Below the pieces are notes generated by a model, which did no database searches, was not told the DNA's origin, and saw only the letters and a program-made list of their open reading frames with translations. From contig JAQGLD010000299.1 of the NCBI GenBank assembly GCA_028293055.1, forward strand, positions 1 to 6,462: DNA of 6,462 bases. The letters run 5' to 3'. The translations under genes and the position numbers were made by a program. The stretch comes from Alphaproteobacteria bacterium. Lineage in GTDB: Bacteria; Pseudomonadota; Alphaproteobacteria; Sphingomonadales; Sphingomonadaceae. How positions within the stretch are numbered: position 1 is the first letter of the stretch; every line of letters starts with the position of its first letter. Shown here one piece after another: positions 1 through 6,462 of the stretch.

Positions 1-37
1 CAATTCGCTACGAAGCGAGATCGTGGTGGAGGCCTGA
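1..37 (+). CDS. Possible 3' end of an upstream gene (11 codons)
   Basis: The frame starting at base 2 reads NSLRSEIVVEA and then stops at TGA 35-37. It ends just before a non-coding, repeat-bearing stretch, as expected for a real gene end. The codons are only moderately GC-rich at the third position. The fragment is too short to identify a product, and it could equally be chance reading through intergenic DNA. Confidence 0.3.
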   Translation, partial: NSLRSEIVVEA

Positions 38-60
38 TGCGCCTCCCTCCCGGGCCAACT

Positions 61-96
61 CCCCTCCCTGAATACAGGGAGGGGCCGGGGGTGGGT
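61..96 (+). repeat. Palindromic GC-rich repeat, copy A of an inverted pair
   Basis: A perfect 10 bp hairpin, CCCCTCCCTG / CAGGGAGGGG around the loop AATA (61-84), is followed by the tail CCGGGGGTGGGT (85-96). The reverse complement of 172-207 matches this 36 bp unit at 31 positions, and the mismatches fall in the loop (3) and the tail (2). The layout resembles REP/BIME-type intergenic repeats. The 232 bp between the possible upstream gene end and the synthetase start (38-269) holds this pair and no gene that I can see. Confidence 0.75.
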
Positions 97-171
97 AAGT
101 CTACGGATAAGGCGCGGCCTTCTAAACCTCACGACCGAACATCTCCGCCAGCGCATTGCCGCTGGAGGCTA

Positions 172-207
172 ACCCACCCCTAGCCCCTCCCTGGACCCAG
201 GGAGGGG
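172..207 (-). repeat. Palindromic GC-rich repeat, copy B, inverted to copy A
   Basis: The tail ACCCACCCCTAG (172-183) precedes the same 10 bp arms, CCCCTCCCTG and CAGGGAGGGG, around the loop GACC (184-207). It is the inverse of the unit at 61-96, with the GTGGG-type tails facing each other across a 75 bp spacer. It ends 62 bp before the synthetase start codon, so its hairpin probably lies in or near the leader of that gene. Confidence 0.75.
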
Positions 208-269
208 AACAGGTCGCGGTCAGCTCACCGCACTTTGTCTTTTCCCGCGCCCCTGCTAGTCGGCGGGCC

Positions 270-1529
270 ATGTTGAGCCTCGCCTTCATCCGGGACAATC
301 CCGACATCGTCCGCAAAGCGATCGCCGAGAAGAATGTCTCGCTCGATCTCGACCGCCTGCTCGAGCTTGACGGCGAGGTGCGCGGGCTGAAGTCGCGGAT
401 CGACGAGCTGCGGCGCCAGCGCAACGAGATCAGCGCCGGCTTCAAGAGCGCCGATCCCGCCGAACGGCCTGCGCTCGGCGCCAAAGCCAAGGCGCTCGGC
501 GCGCAGGCAGGCGAGGTCGAGACCGCTCTCGCGGAGAAGAACGACGCGCTCAACGACCTGATGCTGCGTTTGCCAGGAATCCCCTGGGAGGGCGCTCCGA
601 TCGGGCCGGACGAGTCCAGCAATGTCGTGATCCGCACCGAGGGCACGCCGCCGAGCTTCGATTTCACTCCGCGCGACCATGTCGAGCTGGTCGAGATGAA
701 CGACTGGGCGGATCTCGCCCGGATCACCGAAGTATCGGGCTCGCGCACTTATTGTCTCAAGGGCCGCCTCGCTTTGCTCGAGCAGGCCTTGATGTTCTGG
801 TCGGAGCGCAAGCTCGCCGAGGCCGGCTTCACACTGATGACCGTGCCGTCGATCGCGCGTCCGCAGGCCTTTTACGCGACCGGCCATTTTCCCGGCCACG
901 AGGAAGAGGCCTATGAGATGGAGAAGGACGGTCTCTATCTCGCCGGCACGGGTGAGATCGCGTTGACCAGCCTCCACTCGGGCGAGATTTTCGAGGCCGG
1001 TCAGCTGCCGATCCGCTACGCCGGCTTCTCGCCCTGCTTCCGCCGCGAGGCGGGCAGCGCCGGGCGCGATGTCCGCGGGCTGCTCAGGGTCCATCAATTC
1101 TACAAGCTCGAACAATATGTGATCTGCGAGGATGACGACGAAGTGTCCGCGCAATGGCACGCCCGTTTGCTCGCCAATGCGGAGATGCTGCTTGGCGAGC
1201 TGGAAATCCCCTATCAGGTCATCGAGGCCTCGACCGGCGACATGGGTCTGGGCAAGTTTCGGATGAACGACATCGAGAGCTGGGTACCCTCGCTCGGCAA
1301 GTATCGCGAGACCCACAGCTGCTCGACCCTGCACGACTGGCAGGCCCGCCGCGCGAATCTCAGGTGGCGCGACGGTGAACGGAAGGTGCGTTTCGTCCAC
1401 ACGCTCAACAATACCGCCCTGGCGAGCCCGCGAATCCTCGTGCCCCTGCTCGAGAACCACCAGGAGGCGGATGGACGTGTCCGCTTGCCCGGGGCGCTCC
1501 AAGAGCTGATGGGCGGTGAATATCTCTGA
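270..1529 (+). CDS. serS: Serine--tRNA ligase, Thermus/Deinococcus-like type
   Basis: This class II aminoacyl-tRNA synthetase charges tRNA-Ser (and tRNA-Sec) with serine in the cytoplasm. The 419 residues match the usual length (about 420). Residues 1-100 are the charged helical arm that grips the long variable arm of tRNA-Ser. The serine-binding TxE motif is TGE at 227-229. Motif 2 is FRREAG at 257-262 with Arg258, followed by GLLRVHQFYKLEQY. RETHSCS begins at 346, and motif 3 is NNTALASPR at 380-388 with Arg388. No key residue is missing. Motif 3 and the 'THSCSTLHDWQARRANLR' block resemble Thermus SerRS; alphaproteobacterial SerS normally has NGSG here. It may therefore be a transferred or second copy. 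The ATG at 270 gives the normal N-terminus (MLSLAFIRDNPD). A TTG at 156 only adds translated repeat DNA. The Shine-Dalgarno match is weak. The end overlaps the hydrolase gene by 14 nt. Confidence 0.95.
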   Translation: MLSLAFIRDNPDIVRKAIAEKNVSLDLDRLLELDGEVRGLKSRIDELRRQRNEISAGFKSADPAERPALGAKAKALGAQAGEVETALAEKNDALNDLMLRLPGIPWEGAPIGPDESSNVVIRTEGTPPSFDFTPRDHVELVEMNDWADLARITEVSGSRTYCLKGRLALLEQALMFWSERKLAEAGFTLMTVPSIARPQAFYATGHFPGHEEEAYEMEKDGLYLAGTGEIALTSLHSGEIFEAGQLPIRYAGFSPCFRREAGSAGRDVRGLLRVHQFYKLEQYVICEDDDEVSAQWHARLLANAEMLLGELEIPYQVIEASTGDMGLGKFRMNDIESWVPSLGKYRETHSCSTLHDWQARRANLRWRDGERKVRFVHTLNNTALASPRILVPLLENHQEADGRVRLPGALQELMGGEYL

Positions 1530-2211
1530 AGACGCGGACGAGCGGCCGCCGCCGCTTCGGCTGCTCGCCCGCGAGCCCTTCGCCCTGCTCGCGCGCATGT
1601 ATCGCGCGTTCGGGCGGCTCGGGCCGTTCGGTCCGGAGGACGGCCCGCCGGTCCTCGTCATACCCGGCTTTCTCGCCACCGACCGGACCACCCTGGGGCT
1701 GCAGCGCGCGCTCGGCGAAGCCGGGTTCAGGGCCTCGGGCACCGAGACGGGAATCAATGCCGGCGCTCGGCCCGACACGCTCGATCGGCTCGCCAAGAGG
1801 ATCGAGGCGTTCGGGAAGGGCCGCAGGGTTACGTTGATCGGCTGGAGCCTTGGCGGCATCTTCGCGCGGGAAGTGGCCAAGCTCCGTCCCGATCTGGTCG
1901 ACAAGGTGATCACGATGGGGACGCCAATTTCCGGTGACCCGCGCGCGAACAATGCCTGGCGTCTTTACGAGCTGGTCGCCGGACACAAGGTCGACAATCC
2001 GCCGATAGAGACTCGGATCGCCGACAAGCCGCCAGTGCCGACGCTGGCGATCTGGTCCCGCCGCGACGGCATCGTTGCGCCCGCCGCGGCGCGCGGCAAG
2101 GACGGCGAGCGCGACGCCGAGCTCGAGCTGGATTGCAGCCATATGGGCTTCGCGACGAGCGGCGCCGTGTTTCCGAAGATCGTGGCGGCGGCTAAGCGGT
2201 TCGCGGCATAA
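1516..2211 (+). CDS. Alpha/beta-hydrolase (esterase/lipase-like)
   Basis: This is a 231-residue alpha/beta-hydrolase fold protein with an apparently complete catalytic set. The nucleophile elbow GWSLGG puts Ser111 as nucleophile, the acid is probably Asp184 in WSRRDG, and the base is His209 in DCSHMG. The segment VLVIPGF (46-52) is the usual strand and oxyanion loop. The fold resembles small lipase/PGAP1-like esterases, but the substrate cannot be read from the sequence. There is no signal peptide or clear membrane segment, so it is likely cytoplasmic. The GTG start at 1516 lies inside the end of the synthetase gene (14 nt overlap, +1 frame), implying translational coupling and a shared transcript. 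An ATG at 1597 would remove 27 residues and has no better ribosome-binding site. The stop is directly followed by a hairpin terminator. Confidence 0.85.
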   Translation: MNISEDADERPPPLRLLAREPFALLARMYRAFGRLGPFGPEDGPPVLVIPGFLATDRTTLGLQRALGEAGFRASGTETGINAGARPDTLDRLAKRIEAFGKGRRVTLIGWSLGGIFAREVAKLRPDLVDKVITMGTPISGDPRANNAWRLYELVAGHKVDNPPIETRIADKPPVPTLAIWSRRDGIVAPAAARGKDGERDAELELDCSHMGFATSGAVFPKIVAAAKRFAA

Positions 2212-2239
2212 AAGCCCCTCCCCTGAAGGGGAAGGGCTT
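2212..2239. terminator. Hairpin terminator shared by convergent operons
   Basis: Arms AAGCCCCTCCCC (2212-2223) and GGGGAAGGGCTT (2228-2239) pair over 12 positions with one C-A mismatch, around the loop TGAA. The hairpin lies right after the hydrolase stop and 9 nt past the pccA stop on the other strand. Read on the minus strand it is followed by TTTTAT, so it fits an intrinsic terminator best for pccA. On the plus strand the tail (GATTCC) is a poor U-tract. Such GC-rich hairpins are also repetitive in related genomes, so it may be a repeat doing terminator duty. Confidence 0.7.
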
Positions 2240-2248
2240 GATTCCTGC

Positions 2249-4246
2249 TCACTCGAACTCGAGAATGACCTGATCCACCGCGAGGCTGTCGCCGGGTCTG
2301 GCATCGACCTTCCTGACCACGCCGGTTTTTTCGGCGCGCAGGATATTCTCCATCTTCATCGCTTCGACCACGGCCAGGGGCTGGCCGGCTTCGACCGAAT
2401 CGCCCTCGCCGACATGGAGCGCGGTGAGCAGGCCCGGCATCGGGCAGATCAGGAATCGCGAAAGGTCCGGCGGCACCTTCTCGATCATGTGCCGGCTGAG
2501 CATCGCGATATGGGCCGGCAGCACATCGACGAAATGCGAGGCGCCATGCGCGGTCAGCCGCCATTGCCGGCCGCGGCGCGCGATCTGGACGGTGCGGCTG
2601 CGGGCATCGAGGCGGCCTCGGAACAGGCTCCGGCCGGGGCGCCAGCGGCCGACCAGCTCGGACGGCTCGTCGCCGTCGACATAGGCCAGCATCCCACCCT
2701 CATAGGGCTCGAAACGGATTTCGTGCTCGACCCCGCCAATTCGTACCACCCGAAGCGCGGGGGGCGCGGCAGGCCCGTTGAGCTGGTCGCTGATCGAGCA
2801 GGCGCGGCGGTCGGTCTCGTAGGCGGCCAATGCCGCGATCGTGGCCAGGTCGCGGAGCAGCTCGGCATCGGCCGGGGCGCCTTCGAACCCGTCCGGATAT
2901 TCCTCGGCGATGAAGCCGGTGGTCAGCCGGCCGTCGCGGAAGCGCTCATGCTGCATCAGTGCCGAGAGGAAATCGACATTGTGGCCGATCCCTTCGATCT
3001 GGAAGCTGTCCAGCGCCTCGATCTGACGGTCGATCGCTTCCTCGCGGGTCGGCGCCCAGGTCACCAGTTTGGCGATCATCGGGTCGTAGAACATGCTGAC
3101 CTCGCCGCCCTCGAAGACTCCGTCGTCGACCCTTGTAACGCCTTCGTCGTCGCGAATTTCGGCGGGCGGGCGGTAACGCACAAGGCGGCCGGTCGAGGGC
3201 AGGAAGCCTCGATAAGGGTCTTCGGCATAGACGCGATTCTCAATCGCCCAGCCGTTCAGCTTCACATCTTCCTGGCGGAAGGGGAGCGGCTCCCCGGCGG
3301 CGACCCGGATCATCAATTCGACGAGGTCGAGTCCGGTCACCTCCTCGGTCACCGGATGCTCGACCTGCAGCCTCGTGTTCATCTCCAGGAAGTAGAAGCT
3401 GCGGTCGGCACCGGCGATGAACTCGACCGTGCCCGCGGAATAATAGCCGACCGCGGCTGCAAGCGCGACGGCCTGCTCGCCCATCGCCTTGCGCATCTCC
3501 GGAGTGACGAACGGGGAGGGGGCTTCCTCGACCACCTTCTGGTGACGGCGCTGGACCGAGCATTCGCGCTCGCCGAGATAGACGAGATTGCCCTGCTGGT
3601 CGCCGATCAGCTGGATCTCGATATGGCGCGGGTTCTCGACGAACTTCTCGATGAACACGCGGTCGTCGCCGAAGCTGGCGAGACCCTCGCGGCGGACGGC
3701 GTCGAACGTCTCGCGGACATCGGTCTCCGACCAGGCGAGGCGCATGCCCTTGCCGCCTCCGCCGGCCGAAGCCTTCATCATTACCGGATAGCCGATTCCG
3801 TTGGCGATCTCTACCGCATGGTCGGTGCTGTCGATCTCGCCGATGAAGCCGGGGACGACATTGACCTGAGCGGCTAGCGCCAGCTTCTTCGATTCGATCT
3901 TGTCGCCCATTGCCGCGATCGCTTTCGGCGGCGGGCCGATGAAGGCGATTCCGGCCTCGGCCAGCGCCCGCGCAAAGCTCTCGCGCTCGGACAGGAAGCC
4001 GTAGCCCGGATGCACCGCCTCGGCGCCGGTCGCCTTGCACGCCTCGATGATCAGGTCGGCGACAAGATAGGATTCGGACGCCGGCGGCGGGCCGAGCCGA
4101 ACGCTTTCGTCGGCCATCCGGACATGGGGTGCCTTGGCGTCGGCGTCGGAATAGACCGCGACGGTGGCGATCCCCATCGCCCGCGCGCTGCGGATCACCC
4201 GGCAGGCGATCTCGCCCCTGTTGGCTATGAGAATTTTCTTGAACAT
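2249..4246 (-). CDS. pccA: Propionyl-CoA carboxylase, biotin-carrying alpha subunit
   Basis: This subunit carboxylates its own biotin with ATP and bicarbonate. The separate beta subunit then transfers the carboxyl group to propionyl-CoA, giving methylmalonyl-CoA. The 665 residues have the usual length and order. A biotin carboxylase N-domain (1-115, starting MFKKILIANRGEIACRVIR) is followed by an ATP-grasp core with the glycine loop AGGGGKGM at 161-168, HQKVVEE at 235-241 and EMNTRLQVEHPVTE at 288-301. Next come the biotin carboxylase C-domain (to about 450), a linker/BT region (about 460-590) and a biotinyl domain with EAMKM, biotin on Lys631. The neighbouring mutase gene favours propionyl-CoA over methylcrotonyl- or geranyl-CoA as substrate, but sequence alone does not fully exclude other acyl-CoAs. 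The gene lies 82 bp downstream of bioB, with a palindromic repeat in the gap. No frameshift is seen. Confidence 0.93.
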   Translation of the reverse strand: MFKKILIANRGEIACRVIRSARAMGIATVAVYSDADAKAPHVRMADESVRLGPPPASESYLVADLIIEACKATGAEAVHPGYGFLSERESFARALAEAGIAFIGPPPKAIAAMGDKIESKKLALAAQVNVVPGFIGEIDSTDHAVEIANGIGYPVMMKASAGGGGKGMRLAWSETDVRETFDAVRREGLASFGDDRVFIEKFVENPRHIEIQLIGDQQGNLVYLGERECSVQRRHQKVVEEAPSPFVTPEMRKAMGEQAVALAAAVGYYSAGTVEFIAGADRSFYFLEMNTRLQVEHPVTEEVTGLDLVELMIRVAAGEPLPFRQEDVKLNGWAIENRVYAEDPYRGFLPSTGRLVRYRPPAEIRDDEGVTRVDDGVFEGGEVSMFYDPMIAKLVTWAPTREEAIDRQIEALDSFQIEGIGHNVDFLSALMQHERFRDGRLTTGFIAEEYPDGFEGAPADAELLRDLATIAALAAYETDRRACSISDQLNGPAAPPALRVVRIGGVEHEIRFEPYEGGMLAYVDGDEPSELVGRWRPGRSLFRGRLDARSRTVQIARRGRQWRLTAHGASHFVDVLPAHIAMLSRHMIEKVPPDLSRFLICPMPGLLTALHVGEGDSVEAGQPLAVVEAMKMENILRAEKTGVVRKVDARPGDSLAVDQVILEFE

Positions 4247-4250
4247 CAGG

Positions 4251-4256
4251 TCTTCC
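4251..4256 (-). promoter_or_regulatory. Ribosome-binding site of pccA
   Basis: On the minus strand GGAAGA lies 4 nt before the ATG at 4246. It supports that start, which also gives the canonical MFKKILIANRGEIA terminus. The site begins only 3 nt after the hairpin repeat at 4260-4318, so the folded repeat in the mRNA would sit next to the ribosome-binding site. Confidence 0.6.
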
Positions 4257-4259
4257 GCT

Positions 4260-4318
4260 CCCCGGCGTAGGCCGGGGCCCAGCCCTGCCTCGCCACTGGA
4301 CCCCGGCCTTCGCCGGGG
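4260..4318. repeat. 59 bp palindromic repeat between bioB and pccA (copy 1)
   Basis: The unit is built of two 23 bp arms that are near-perfect inverted copies (4260-4282 and 4296-4318), separated by 13 bp. The left arm is CCCCGGCGTAGGCCGGGG plus CCCAG, and the right arm is CTGGA plus CCCCGGCCTTCGCCGGGG. Each arm also folds on itself (CCCCGGC/GCCGGGG). A second copy in the same direction, of identical length, lies at 5325-5383. The repeat fills most of the 82 bp bioB-pccA gap. It is 10 nt past the bioB stop and would form a strong hairpin in the operon mRNA. Such elements recur in sphingomonad genomes (recalled, not searched). Confidence 0.85.
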
Positions 4319-4328
4319 AACGTCATTG

Positions 4329-5417
4329 TCACTCCGCCGCCACCCGCGCCGGCTCCTCGCTGGTCATCGCTTCCAGCCCCAGCTTTGCGAACAGAGCCGC
4401 ATCCGCGCACGCCCCGGCATTGCCGGTGGTCAGCAACCTGTCGCCGGTGAAGATCGAATTGGCGCCGGCCAGGAAGCAGAGTGCCTGGCACGCTTCCGAC
4501 ATGCTCTCGCGGCCCGCCGACAGTCGGACCATCGCCAGCGGCATCAGGATTCGCGCCACGGCGACCGTGCGGACGAACTCGATCTCGTCGATCCTGGCCA
4601 AAGGCGTGTCGGCGAGCATGTCGCCGAGCACCGTGCCCTTGACCGGCACAAGGGCGTTGATCGGAACGCTCTCGGGATGGGTCGGCAGAGTGGCGAGCGC
4701 GTGGAGGAAGCCGACCCGGTCCTCGCGGCTTTCGCCCATACCGACGATTCCGCCGCAGCATACCGCCATCCCCGAGGCGCGGACATGGCTCAAGGTGTCG
4801 AGCCGGTCCTGATAGGTCCGGGTGGTGATGATCGCGCCATAATGTTCGGGCGAGGTGTCGAGATTGTGATTGTAATAATCCAGCCCCGCGGCTGACAGCC
4901 GATCGGCCTGAGCCTGGGTCAGCATGCCGAGCGTCATGCAAGTCTCGAGGCCCATCGCCTTGACGCCGGCGACCATCTCGCAGAGCGAGTCCATGTCGCG
5001 GTCCTTGGGATTGCGCCAGGCCGCGCCCATGCAGAAACGTCCCGACCCGGAAGCCTTGGCCTCGGCGGCGGAAGCGAGCACCGCGCCGACATCCATCAGT
5101 TTCTCCGCCTTGAGCCCGGTCTCGGCAAAGGCCGACTGGCTGCAATAGCCGCAATCCTCGGGGCAGCCGCCGGTCTTGATCGACAGCAGGGTCGAGAGCT
5201 GGACCTGTTTGCGCGGGTGGTGATCGCGATGGACCTGCTGGGCATCGAAGACCAGGTCGAGGAAGGGGCGGTCGAACAGACTGGCGATTTCCGGGCGGGT
5301 CCAGTTGCACCGAATTTCGGTGCACCCCGGCGCAGGCCGGGGCCCAGTAGCGATGTTCGACTGGATCCCGGCCTTCGCCGGGAAACCGGCTTCCCGCTCT
5401 TTCAGCAATTCAGTCAT
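4329..5417 (-). CDS. bioB: Biotin synthase, with repeat-encoded N-terminal extension
   Basis: BioB is a radical-SAM enzyme that inserts sulfur into dethiobiotin, the last step of biotin synthesis. The 4Fe-4S/SAM motif CxxxCxxC is at Cys85, Cys89 and Cys92. The 2Fe-2S ligands are Cys129 (FCMGAAWR), Cys160, Cys220 and Arg298 (VRLSAGR). All are present. The 362 residues exceed the usual length, and the first conserved Trp is at 39 against about 7 in E. coli BioB. The excess is mostly the translation of a palindromic repeat (residues about 12-31, FPAKAGIQ to PRPAPG). The start is taken at ATG 5417, which overlaps the scpA stop as ATGA and has a good GGAAGAAG site. No in-frame ATG or GTG, and no TTG beyond codon 4, occurs before the conserved core. 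The other biotin genes (bioF, bioD, bioA) are not next to it. Biotin made here would serve PccA. Confidence 0.95.
   Translation of the reverse strand: MTELLKEREAGFPAKAGIQSNIATGPRPAPGCTEIRCNWTRPEIASLFDRPFLDLVFDAQQVHRDHHPRKQVQLSTLLSIKTGGCPEDCGYCSQSAFAETGLKAEKLMDVGAVLASAAEAKASGSGRFCMGAAWRNPKDRDMDSLCEMVAGVKAMGLETCMTLGMLTQAQADRLSAAGLDYYNHNLDTSPEHYGAIITTRTYQDRLDTLSHVRASGMAVCCGGIVGMGESREDRVGFLHALATLPTHPESVPINALVPVKGTVLGDMLADTPLARIDEIEFVRTVAVARILMPLAMVRLSAGRESMSEACQALCFLAGANSIFTGDRLLTTGNAGACADAALFAKLGLEAMTSEEPARVAAE
5306..5324. repeat. 19 bp perfect palindrome in the 5' part of bioB
   Basis: TGCACCGAA and TTCGGTGCA flank a single central base. The palindrome abuts the 59 bp repeat at 5325-5383 and lies in the coding sequence of bioB, covering roughly codons 32-37. 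It could be the outer end of the inserted element, a relic of the insertion, or an independent hairpin. No regulator site that I know matches it. Confidence 0.6.
5325..5383. repeat. 59 bp palindromic repeat inside bioB (copy 2)
   Basis: The arms are 23 bp each (5325-5347 and 5361-5383), with a 13 bp spacer. It aligns without gaps to the copy at 4260-4318 and in the same direction. The arms differ at only a few positions, while the spacer is largely different. Here it is part of the bioB reading frame, about 34 nt after the start codon. It adds no stop and keeps the frame. Its mRNA hairpin would lie just inside the translated region. Confidence 0.85.
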
Positions 5418-6462
5418 TCCGCGGCTTCTTCCAATGGGGGCATATTATGCCCGAGCAATTTGAGAACCTCGCCGGCGGCTTCGACGAGATTGGTTCCCGG
5501 CCCGAAGATCGCCTGCACTCCGGCCTCGCGCAGCATGTCGTAATCCTGGGCTGGAATGACTCCGCCGACGACGACCTTGATGTCCGGCCGTCCGAGGTCG
5601 CGAAGCCGTCCGATCAGCTCCGGAACCAAAGTCTTGTGGCCGGCGGCAAGGCTCGAGGCGCCGACCACGTCGACATTCTCCTCGACCGCGAGCCGGGCGC
5701 TCTCCTCGGGAGTCTGGAAGAGCGGACCCGACACGACTTCGAAGCCGAGATCGGCAAAGGCGGAGGAGACCAGGTTGGCGCCACGGTCATGGCCGTCCTG
5801 GCCCATCTTGGCGACGAGCATTCGAGGCTTGCGGCCGAGCCGGTGGGCGATCGCCTCGGTGCCCGCCTCGGCCCGCTCCCAGGCCGGATCGCCCTTATAG
5901 GCGCCGCCATAGATTCCGCGCACCGGCACGGGCGTGGTGCCGTAGCGGCCGAACACATCCTCGAGCGCGAGGCTGATCTCGCCGAGTGTCGCCCGCGCGC
6001 GAGCCGCCTCGACCGACAAAGCGAGCAGGTTGCCATCCCCCTTGGCGCCTTCGCGTAGCGCATCGAGCGCCGCTTGCGCCGCAGCCTCGTCACGGCCCGC
6101 GCGGACCTTGGCGAGCCGGGCGACTTGCCCGGCGCGGACCTTGTCATTGTCGATCTCGAGGGTCTCGAGCGGCGCCTCGTTGTCGAGCCGGTAGCGATTG
6201 ACCCCTACGATCACCGTCTCGCCGCGATCGACCCTCGCCTGTCGCTCGGCGCTGGCTTGCTCGATCCGGCGCTTGGGCAGGCCATCGCCGACCGCAGCGG
6301 TCATTCCGCCAAGCCCCTCGACCTCCCCGATCAGCGCCCAGGCCTGGTCGGCGAGATCCCGGGTCAGGCTCTCGATATAATATGAGCCGCCGAGCGGGTC
6401 GGCGACATTGGGTATTCCGGTCTCCTCGGCGAGGATCAGCTGGGTGTTGCGGGCGATCCGCG
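5414..6462 (-). CDS. scpA: Methylmalonyl-CoA mutase, C-terminal half (5' end beyond window)
   Basis: This B12 enzyme interconverts (R)-methylmalonyl-CoA and succinyl-CoA, the last step of propionyl-CoA breakdown. The frame runs through to the window edge, giving 348 visible residues of an expected 710-730; an internal ATG at 6302-6304 is not the start. The first visible residues, [20 protein letters not shown] then [10 protein letters not shown], are the end of the catalytic barrel. The C-terminal cobalamin-binding domain carries the signature DGHDRG (codons around 5779-5796), with the cobalt-ligating His at 5789-5791. SLAAGH and [11 protein letters not shown] follow, and the frame ends in [12 protein letters not shown]. 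The stop overlaps the bioB start as ATGA, so the two are translationally coupled. No damage is seen. Both catalytic and B12 parts are on one chain, as in the ScpA/large-subunit type. Confidence 0.95.
   Translation of the reverse strand, partial: RIARNTQLILAEETGIPNVADPLGGSYYIESLTRDLADQAWALIGEVEGLGGMTAAVGDGLPKRRIEQASAERQARVDRGETVIVGVNRYRLDNEAPLETLEIDNDKVRAGQVARLAKVRAGRDEAAAQAALDALREGAKGDGNLLALSVEAARARATLGEISLALEDVFGRYGTTPVPVRGIYGGAYKGDPAWERAEAGTEAIAHRLGRKPRMLVAKMGQDGHDRGANLVSSAFADLGFEVVSGPLFQTPEESARLAVEENVDVVGASSLAAGHKTLVPELIGRLRDLGRPDIKVVVGGVIPAQDYDMLREAGVQAIFGPGTNLVEAAGEVLKLLGHNMPPLEEAAE
5425..5432 (-). promoter_or_regulatory. Ribosome-binding site of bioB
   Basis: On the minus strand GGAAGAAG lies 7 nt before the ATG at 5417, inside the last codons of scpA. 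It is the best Shine-Dalgarno match near the bioB start. It supports initiation upstream of the inserted repeat, so the repeat is translated. Confidence 0.65.

Noticed and set aside
235..265. Possible promoter TTGTCT with a TAGTCG-like -10 before the synthetase
   Set aside because: The match to consensus is too weak in GC-rich DNA to call, and the real promoter may lie upstream of the repeats.
156..269. N-terminal extension of the synthetase from TTG 156
   Set aside because: It translates the inverted repeat and intergenic DNA, while the family N-terminus starts exactly at ATG 270.
225..1952. 575-codon open frame on the minus strand
   Set aside because: It runs antisense across the synthetase and hydrolase genes, has no recognisable domain, and is explained by GC-rich codon bias.
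2212..2239. Terminator hairpin as a third copy of the 36 bp repeat
   Set aside because: Arms share only a C-rich flavour with the units at 61-96 and 172-207, and the GTGGG tail is missing.
2075..3877. 600-codon open frame on the plus strand
   Set aside because: It is antisense to pccA, whose domains and motifs are complete; the frame has no family motif.
4246..5325. 359-codon minus-strand frame overlapping bioB
   Set aside because: It is an arginine- and proline-rich shifted reading of bioB, with the conserved protein in the other frame.
5447..6058. 203-codon open frame on the plus strand
   Set aside because: It is antisense to the cobalamin domain of the mutase and shows no family features.

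Overview
The window is GC-rich alphaproteobacterial DNA, most probably from the Sphingomonadales. This rests on the BioB and PccA sequence style, the propionate gene order and the palindromic repeats; the assignment is from memory, not from a search. It holds five recognisable protein genes, one of them cut by the window edge, plus two families of small palindromic repeats. A further 11-codon tail at the left edge may be the end of a sixth gene.

Left part, plus strand (1-2211): after the possible gene end there is a 232 bp intergenic stretch carrying two copies of a GC-rich hairpin repeat in opposite orientation. It is followed by a complete seryl-tRNA synthetase gene, which overlaps by 14 nt an alpha/beta-hydrolase gene. 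The synthetase has the Thermus/Deinococcus-like signature, with NNTALASPR in motif 3, instead of the NGSG type usual for alphaproteobacterial SerS.

Right part, minus strand (6462 down to 2249): a tightly spaced cluster runs scpA (methylmalonyl-CoA mutase, C-terminal half visible), then bioB (biotin synthase, ATGA overlap), then pccA (biotin-carrying subunit of propionyl-CoA carboxylase). PccA, with a beta subunit that must lie elsewhere, makes methylmalonyl-CoA. ScpA isomerises it to succinyl-CoA with B12, after an epimerase step. BioB makes the biotin that PccA carries, so the cluster combines propionyl-CoA catabolism with supply of its cofactor. The two operons converge on a shared hairpin terminator near 2212-2239.

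The most notable points are: a 59 bp palindromic repeat lying in frame inside the 5' end of bioB, which gives the enzyme an N-terminal extension of about 31 residues; a second copy of that repeat, in the same direction, between bioB and pccA; and the Thermus-like SerRS coupled to a hydrolase. I found no CRISPR array, transposase, tRNA or rRNA gene, and no convincing wholly new system.
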